From a virus: a stretch of DNA of 64,000 nt. The notes below the pieces were generated by a model. The model was not told the DNA's origin. It did no database searches and saw nothing but the letters and a program-made list of their open reading frames with translations. Positions 37,101 through 46,100 of this stretch are shown here, one piece after another. Position 1 is the stretch's first letter. Every line of letters begins with the position of its first letter. Location of the stretch: positions 1-64,000 of the IMG/VR virus record IMGVR_UViG_3300037567_000704. The stretch is one strand, 5' to 3'. Both the position numbers and the translations under genes were made by a program.

Positions 37101-40100
37101 GTGTGGTATCAACGTAAATCGGGGGTTTTGAGTGGAGTGTGTCTGGCCCATCATTATCAGATGTTTTTCTCGCTCTGGTGTAACCTGTATCATGGGCCAA
37201 TGTGAATCCTGTAGTATTGGCGTAAGGGACATTCAGGAATCCCATGAGATTAACGCCAAGATTGTCTATTGGTGGTAGACTCTCAGGACTTCTGGGCATA
37301 GGAGCCACCACTGGTAGATTACCAAATGCAGTCATAGCAGAACTGGCACTGCCATAAGGAGAGAATCCTAACATCGGATGCCAAGCGCCTAGACCCCCAG
37401 CATACCCTTCTGTGCCCACTTTGAGGCTGTTCAAGTAGGAATAGCGCTCTCCGGCCCATCCTGCTGCTCCTATCGGTCTGGTGCGGTCTATGGCATCAAC
37501 GATTCCAGAGAAGTGAGTCTGGCACATATGGTCGCGTGTTGCCGCTACTTCGTTGTTGTAACGATGAACTCCTGCTTTCGACCAGACATGTAACACATCA
37601 CTAGCGCTTATGGCTGGGAAGTCACTGATAGTTCCATCAGTATCATACCAAGTGGTTCTGTCTTCAAACTTCATCTGCCCGCTTATCCTGTTAGGAGCAA
37701 TGTAGAACCTCACTTTGAGAGTAGAGTCGTTATTCACCTCTCTCGCATAGTAAGGAGCAAAGCCGCCAGCAGCAGTCCTCAGCCAGCCGCATGCCGGTAT
37801 CTGTTCCAAACGGTCTCTATTGACTGTATTGTTAGCAGTATAGCCGCTCATTTCCACAGTGATGTGATTGTTGCTTGGCGTTGTATTTGAATTGGTGATA
37901 TTGGTGCATTCGACTTCTACCCAACCATATCGGTCCTGTCGCATGGAATTACCCATAGACGGCATGTGTGTCCCTCCCATCGCTTTGAGCGCCCCTGCTC
38001 CGGGATAGGTGTTGATTGCCATACCCATCACTGTGGCGAGTTCCTCTCCATTCTGGCATCTAGTCGCATCAACGATGATGTATTCCATATCCACATCAGC
38101 GCCTACCAAATCTCCTTCGGCTGCTGCATAACCCAATACCTTCGTGGTTATTGGACCAGCGACTCTGTATGCGCTTGAGTGCAACTGTGTTGCTGCTCCC
38201 CATTTTTGCAGGATTGTATTGCTCTTGGGATGAGGCGGGTTGAATGTGATTTGGTTGTCCATCCAGTGTCCTCCGGGATGGTAGCCTCCATCCATGTGGA
38301 AGACCATATCAGCAGCCATTGCCACACCATGCCCTATCACTGAGCAGTGCCTCATTGGATGGGCCCTGTCTAGTTCGTCGTTTATTCCGGATGTGGCTGT
38401 GTCTGCGTTGAAATGAGTCCCATACATCCTTCCTGACTCTGGTCCTTGTTTGAGTATAGCCACATTGGGCTTTCCTTGTGGTGGCTCCCAGTTGATAGTG
38501 GAACGCCAGTGGAATCTGCCTCTCGCCAATTGATATGTCGAGGACTCAGGCATGTAGAAGCCATCGTAGTTCTGTATGTGATTCGGTAGTTTAACCGTCC
38601 CAGACACTGGGACTTTGGACCAAGTGTTACCTATCGTCACCACTGCTCCGGGATGAGGCTGCTCTGTGTTAGCACCACTCATGTTAGCGCTATCTGCTAT
38701 CTCTTGGGTGAACGGGAATGCCTGTCCGGGACCGAAGACGATGTATGTGGTCTTGTTCTCCACATTGCTCGTGCCACTGCTGTTCTTGTGGTCCTCGTAA
38801 CGCGCTGTGGGATGAGCGAATCTCAGTATGAGTGGGCTTGGTTTCTGAACTCTCACTCTGAGCGATGTCGTGGAGTGATTGTATGGGGAGGTATTACCGC
38901 TGTTGGGATGCCCGGTGTTTATCGTAGTCCCTGTCTTTGAGAGGTCCGGGGATAGGATGCTATCTTTGTTGAAGAACGGCGGTAGTATGCTGCCACGATG
39001 CTGATTGCAGAATGCAGCGCCGGGGAAGAAAGCGAACATCGCATTGCAGTCCAACAAAGCGAAACTGGTGGATATCTCGTTGGCATTCTGTATTCCTGAG
39101 GTCCCTGTGGGTCCGTTCGCATAAGGATGGGTATAGAATGTGGAGTAGTCATTCATAGTCCCGTCGTTTATATCGAGGGTCACACCGCTGAATCCACCAC
39201 CGAAGAATAGTGGAACGCTGTGGTCCACACTGCCCTTCCCTCCTTTGAAATGAACTATGGGTTCTGAGAAAACACTACCGAGAGAACGAAGCCCGTCGAA
39301 CTCCATTGTTCTCTTGATGTCTCCGAAATGTGAGAATGCAAGTGTGTCGTCTATATCAGCAGTAGGCCAATCCTCGGACCTGCCTTCCTCATACCATACC
39401 AATGTAGTCTTGTTAGTCACAAAAGAAGCAGTGCCGGGATTCAAACCCTCGACTACGATGAATTGCTTATCAGCCATGTAGATTGTCTTCTTCTCACCGA
39501 AGGATGGAACTCTGTCTGTGTTTCCCTCCTCCCCTGCCGGTATCAGGAAGTTCCACATCTCATGAGCCAAAGGGAACTGTTTGGTCGTTCCATCCCAATT
39601 ATCACTATTTCCAGCAGAGTTGTCGTAAACAACAATCGGGTTGTTTATCATCGGTAGGATGTGGTCACCACTGTGTCTGGTGAAACTCTCTCCTTTGAGG
39701 TTCCTTCTCCATTCATTGGTGTCCACCGGGTTGTTGAAGGAGTCCACGAGTAGTGGTGTTGCTGTATTGGTGTTCGGTCCTCTGCCTCTTGTTATGATTT
39801 GTAAGACTGTGTCGGGTATGTAACCACAAGCCATTCTCTTCTGATTTTTGATATCGGTATTTGAAAGGGCTCTAGATGTCCCGAAAGCCCAACCAGAACC
39901 AGTATTATCAGTCTTCTCAACCTCTCCTAACTCTATGTGTGCTGCTTGTATTCCCATGTCCCGATGAAACGAGGCATAGAAGAAGTCAGAAAGGGGTTTG
40001 ACTGGTTTCGTTGTGTCATAACTTCTGATTATAATTGCGTCTGCAGCAACTCCCCATTCTCCAAACGTCCTACCATCTGTCGCATACATCTCTCTGCAAT

Positions 40101-43100
40101 CGAATGCTAAACCCTTTGGATTGTTGATATCTGAATCATCAGCGTTGATTGCTGCGGTTGAGATTACTGCAAGCAACTCGTCAGTGACTATAGTGGTCCA
40201 GTTCAATAATGGTGAAATCAAATATGAATTAACAAATGTGTCTCCATTCTGTGAACTCTTTATCCCGAAGAAAGTATGTGGTCCACTTTTGTTGTTCTGT
40301 GTTCTATGAGTATAGGAGAAGGTCATGCCCCCCTTTCCATCTTGAGAATCCGTGATTTGGATGACTCCATTCTTCAGAGGAAAGCCGAGATAACCGAGTA
40401 TGTCATGATGTGCACAAGTGTCTCCGTTTTGAAACGGTCTCTCTAAACTCACAGTAAGACTTGTAGCATTAGCGCTCTTGCTTATAGTGCAATTCACCGC
40501 TATGCTAGGCGCACTAACCCCTCTCCACCTGTTGCCACAATAGGCTTGGTCTGTAATAGAAACAGCAGAGCCAGACCCTCCAGAAATGTCCAATCTACCA
40601 GAAGCGTCTCCACTACCATACATGTGTTTGCCCATAGTGAATCCACCAAGACCCACGTCTCTGTCGTCAATGAAAACACACACTTCGTTGGATATTGTGT
40701 CTGGCAGGGTGGTGTTCTCGTTTGCGAAGCCCTCACCCATAGTCCTGTAGATAAATCTCAGACCGTGTTTTCCTCCTCTGTGGTCCTCGAACTGCAGTCC
40801 ATACAAAGAGGAGTTTCCCACTACATCCGACTTCAAGTCAGAGGAATTGGTATGACTGGTATAAGAGACATCAGTGAGACTGCCGTATCTGCCTCTGAAC
40901 TTTTGAGAGCCCTTCTTGCCGAATCCCCACACACCTGCGTCTGGAGCCCAACCGGGAATGCCAGATGCTACAAGTCCACCGAAGTTCACTCTCCCTATCG
41001 CTCGCTTACCTACTCTCAGACCCTCTACCAATACTGATGATGAGCCCTCAGTCTCGAAAGACTCGGTATTGACTGTATTGAACTGTTTACCACTACCCAA
41101 ATGGTGAGATGTTCCCCTCAACACAGAGGCATCTGCATCTGTTACATTATCATCGAAGGTCACGAAGTCGGTATTGCTCACTACATCTTCACCAGAGTCC
41201 TCTGGGGTGACGTATTGTGTGAGTGTGGTGACAGGAGCGAAAGGTCTACCATGCTTGTTGAGAGGCATGGGAGCGGGATGCATGTTCTCTCCCTCCTTCT
41301 CCTCAGGCAATGCCCAGAAGTTCCTCCAACGTCCTCCATGTCCAATGAGGAACTCAGGCTGATAGACTGATTGTCCCTTGCTGTTATCCAGCCAAACGCA
41401 GAAGTTCCTACCACTCGCTCCCGGCACAGTGCTATGTATCACCACAGTGAATCCGATATTTCCGTTCTTGTCTTGCACCTCTCTGCCTATGTGTGCTCTG
41501 ACATAGCCCATGTGAGTCCCTCGGTCACGAGTGGAGAACGCCTTGTCACTGTCCCACCAAGCAGTCGGGTCATGAGCACTGCCTGTAGTGTCCTTGTCCA
41601 CTACTATCTGTCCCTTAGGCGCTCCTGCTTGGTTGATTTGACGAACAATCTCCAATGCAGCAGACTTTACAGATACCACTCCGTCCTTCTGAGCCACAGA
41701 GCCACAGTCTACCGTTAATCTCCTCACGAAGTCCATGTCCGTCCACTGTTTGAGGTGCTGCAAACGAGATTCCGAATGTGATGTAAGGTCGAGTGCATTT
41801 GCTCTTTTTCCTTTAAGGCAAAGGAAAGCAGGTATGACGCGAGTTCCGTCTGGGGTATCGAAGAACGTGGATGGGTCTCTGAGAGTATGAGAAATGCTAG
41901 TATCTGTCCTCAACTTGACTAGAGAGGTAGTAAAACTATCTGATACAGAGCGTTTCGTTCTTGAGAAACTGTGGTCTGGATTCGCTATGAGTGGATTGAC
42001 TGTATTGTCGTTGGTTCTGAGTAAGACGCTGTCTCCTTCTGAGAAGGTCTGGTAAGCACCGTATATCGAATACCCATCATGGACGTGATGCCCATGAGCC
42101 TTTCCATATATGCCCGGAGACAAAGAGCCACTTGCATAGTTGAACATGCTGTTCGGCAGAGTCCCGCTATTGAGTGAAGTAAGTAATCGAGTGGATAGGC
42201 TGTTCGCTATATCATGAGCATAGGCACTCTCGATGAACTTGGATTGCTGAACACTGCGTATGTATGGGTTCTCGCTTGGGAAGCCGTTAGCAACGTCTAT
42301 CTGAGTAGTAAGCCAAGAAGGTCCTCCGCCATTTAGTGTAGCGGCGTATTCCATCGTATCTGAGATTACATTGCTTGTACCAATCACCATCTTCTTAGGC
42401 CATCCAATCTTGACAGCATCAGCGCTAGTCTGAACCTGCATATGCAGGTCTTGGAATGCCACGAACTCCCTGTCATGGGCGACATCATAGAGAAGAACAC
42501 GAGCATGTCCATCCTCTGAGAGATAGGGGTCCACATAAGCGACCTTGGGCGCTTGACTCGCTGTCAGACCGAGAACCTTGTAATTCTCCTCTACAGTCTT
42601 GTTCACATGCTGGGCGTAATTCTGTGCAGTTTCAAGACAGGTGTCTCCAATTAGGAAGTTTTCAAGCGGTATGCTCTCTCTCGGTCTTGTGGCTAATGCT
42701 CCCTTACCACCGTTGAACCCCGTCCACACTAATGCCTCATTGAGAACCCCTCTGCTCTTAGAGAAGAGTCCCTCTATGGAATGTGGGTTGTTCATACTCA
42801 TGTTGGCCCATATCGTATCGCCACTACGCAGTCCACCCGGAGCATATGGATAATTCCAAGTTTTGTTCAGGATTGCCTCATCATCATCTACCTGCGGCAT
42901 TTCAATACGAAGAGGCTTGCTACTGGTATCGTTTTGGCAACTCCCAGTCAGAGTCACTGTGTAAGTTCCGTCATCATAGTCCTCTATATGAGACACTGTT
43001 CCGATATGTAGAATCTTACTCGCAGTTTCTTCTGAGTATATCGAATCCCCCTCTCTGAGGTTCAGACCCGATATTGTGTTCGAACCGGCCAATCTACCAT

Positions 43101-46100
43101 TCCCATTGGTAATAGTGCAGGTTGAGACGAGAGTTGATGCTGAGATAGTCCAAGCATCATCTCCTGCTGGTTTGAAAGTCTTGGCGATAATCTCATTGTT
43201 AGCAGCCTTGGTTGTATTGCTTGGAGGAGCACCACTTACGTTTCCGAATATGCTCCTCGTCTTCTTAGTGAGCGTTATCTCATTACCGGGCAGATTGGTA
43301 ACCCAAGAAGGCTTACTGTTACCAGTATCATAAAACACGAACATTAGAGTGTTGGCAGATACAACCTCATTAGAGGTGTTCTTGCTGATTCTTCCATAGT
43401 AATGCATGCTGCTCGGAGACAGAGAAGCACTTGCATCTGCTTGATAGAGATACTCTCCAGAACTGAAGGTATATGTATTCATATCATCATAATCTAAATC
43501 TGGGAACAGAGCCATATCCTCATCACTCATAGTTACAATTAATTCATGAATGAACTTAGAACTAGCGCCATCCAATACTGACCACTCTACGTTAGTCACT
43601 ACGCCTGTGGCTCTACCACTCATCACTTTAGGCGCGTGAGGATTGCTTTCCGGTCCAGCCTTGAACTCCACCGCGCTGACATACTGTCTGATACCGTAAT
43701 CCACATTGCCTCCCTGTGTCTTCGCGCTTGCACTGTCATGGTAGTATTCACCTCTGTTCTCGAAATCAGAGGACGGGGTTATGCTGTCAGAGCCTATGGG
43801 TATGAGTCCCTCTGATAGAGAAGGGCCACCCGGTGAAACGGCTGCTCCCACTACAGCGCTTTCTACAAAACCGCTTGAGAAACCCCAATTGCTATCATTG
43901 GGTATTTTGAGATACCGTGTGCCCACCAATGGTATGTCTTCGTAATATGCCCATTCCCCATTAGCGAGGAACACCTTACGGTAGTTTCTCACGTTACTGC
44001 CGACGTTCTGGTATGATGCATCGCTCAGACTTACACTGTGGAACAACTCGCTATTGTCTGGGTGAAGGTGATAGAATGAGGCAACTAACTCGAACTTGTC
44101 AATACGGGTTATGGGCGTGAACTTCTTCTCCGCCTTGTTCATCGTGAAGGAAGACCTCGCCTCTCTATCTGCAGGCTCTACTCCCTTGTGTCTCCTACCT
44201 ACAGGGCTGGGGTTGTATGTGTGTGCAGTCTGAGTAGCATCAACATGAATCTTGAAGGAGTTGTCTGGTCCGGGTAGAATACCCTTCTCAGGCTCATCGA
44301 AGAATTGGTTAGCAAAGAATGGAATCTCCACTATCGCTCTCGTACTCGCGTATTGTGTTCCCAACTGGTAATCATGAGAGACATCGTTCATAGTCTGGAA
44401 CATCCTGTCATTGACAGTGGTCCCATCCTCAGCAAGCGATGACTCATCGAAGAACTCGTCATTGAAGAACGACGTTGAGATATACATGTCGCTACCATTA
44501 GAGACTGCGCCTAATGCTGTCTCTGTTGCCTCCAACCATTGAAAGAAATTTTGGAACTCGGTTCCGTTCGCTAACAAGAACTTACCATCGCCAAAAGCGC
44601 TAGCAGCAGTGAATACGAACTCGTCTCCGTCCTTGGAATCGTAAAGAGCATTAGAACCGTCCTCCAAGTAGACTCTGCCCTTCATCGGGAATCCGTAAGT
44701 CCCCCAAGACGCAAGGTCGTCTGCTTCGTTGTTGAGTGGTTTGACGTAGATTTTACCACCATTAGTCGTAGTTGTGATTCGGTAACCAAGTGTAGCACAG
44801 TTCCTCCTCGTGGAGAAGGGCAAGCGTGCTAACGGACTGGGGTCAAACGTCGGTTTGGTGTCCATAGCCCCTTGTCCGGGACCACCGAGAGTAACCGTGA
44901 CGACAGGCGCATTGGGTTCTATCTCCTTGACTATGTGAGAGTCCGGGCTGCCTTTACCTCTCACGCTCACGTTCCTGTTGGCTGTGGATTCTGACAGACC
45001 CACGCAATGGACAGAGGTGAAGTTCTCACCTTCCTTGTCTGACTCTTTGACAGAACGGACTCTGGCTCTCGACATGAGATACATGAGTGATACAAAGTTC
45101 GCCTCCTCACCATCACTAACGGAAGAACGTATCTTTGCGAGTTGATTCACTCTTCTTCTGTCAGAAGGCTGTATGAACAAACGCATTCCTTCCTTGTTAC
45201 CACTGATGGAACCATTGTCAATAATATCGAACATCTCGTGAATATGTGTATTGGAAGAGGTGACCCCCTTGTCGAATTCACCGTTGGAAGGAGAATCGAG
45301 GACCACGCTAGGCTCCCTTCTGTGAAACTCCCCCTTGTCCGTCAAAGTCTGATTTTTGTCTCCATGGAATGTATCAATCACTATACGATGAAATACCGAA
45401 TCATGACTTGTGCTCGGTGAATGGGAAGCGGTTATGATTTGTGGAGTAGTATTGGGATTTATGTTTGCAAGAACCCCTACATACAATTCCTCCCCATTGA
45501 TTAGGGCAACTGCTCGATTCTCGTCCAATGTGATATCATTTCCTATTGATGCTATTATACCCACGAAAACCAGACTGGAGGTGTAGATAGTATCATCCAC
45601 TGCGATATTGACGTTACCAGTTGTATTACCTGTTGTGGTTATCGTATTGCCGCCACCAGCATTCTGATTACCGCTAACAGTAATACCTGTAGGAGTCAGT
45701 GGTTTGTAGTTGATAGGAGTGAGACTCTCATCCAACTCGTCATCAGACTCATAGCCTTCACTCGTATCTCCAACAAGAGAATGTGATTGTATCAGATTAC
45801 CGACTAATTGCTGACCTTCGAATCTCGCTTCTATGTAACCTCCGGGAGCATAAAGGGTAGCAGTGATAGAAGCGCTGGTCACTGCAGTTTTTATCAATTC
45901 GTATATGGTAGTGGTTCCTGTGACCACTGTGGTCCCTGCAGGAACGGTCTTTTCCACCATCAACAGGGGTTGGATAGTGCCACTCATGCTTGCGCCAGTC
46001 AAATCAATAGCGTTGTAGTAAATTTTGACGAATGGGGCTAAGTCGTAAGTAGAAAGTGCTGGAACATGTAATATGGCTACCCGACTCTCCTCACTTGGTC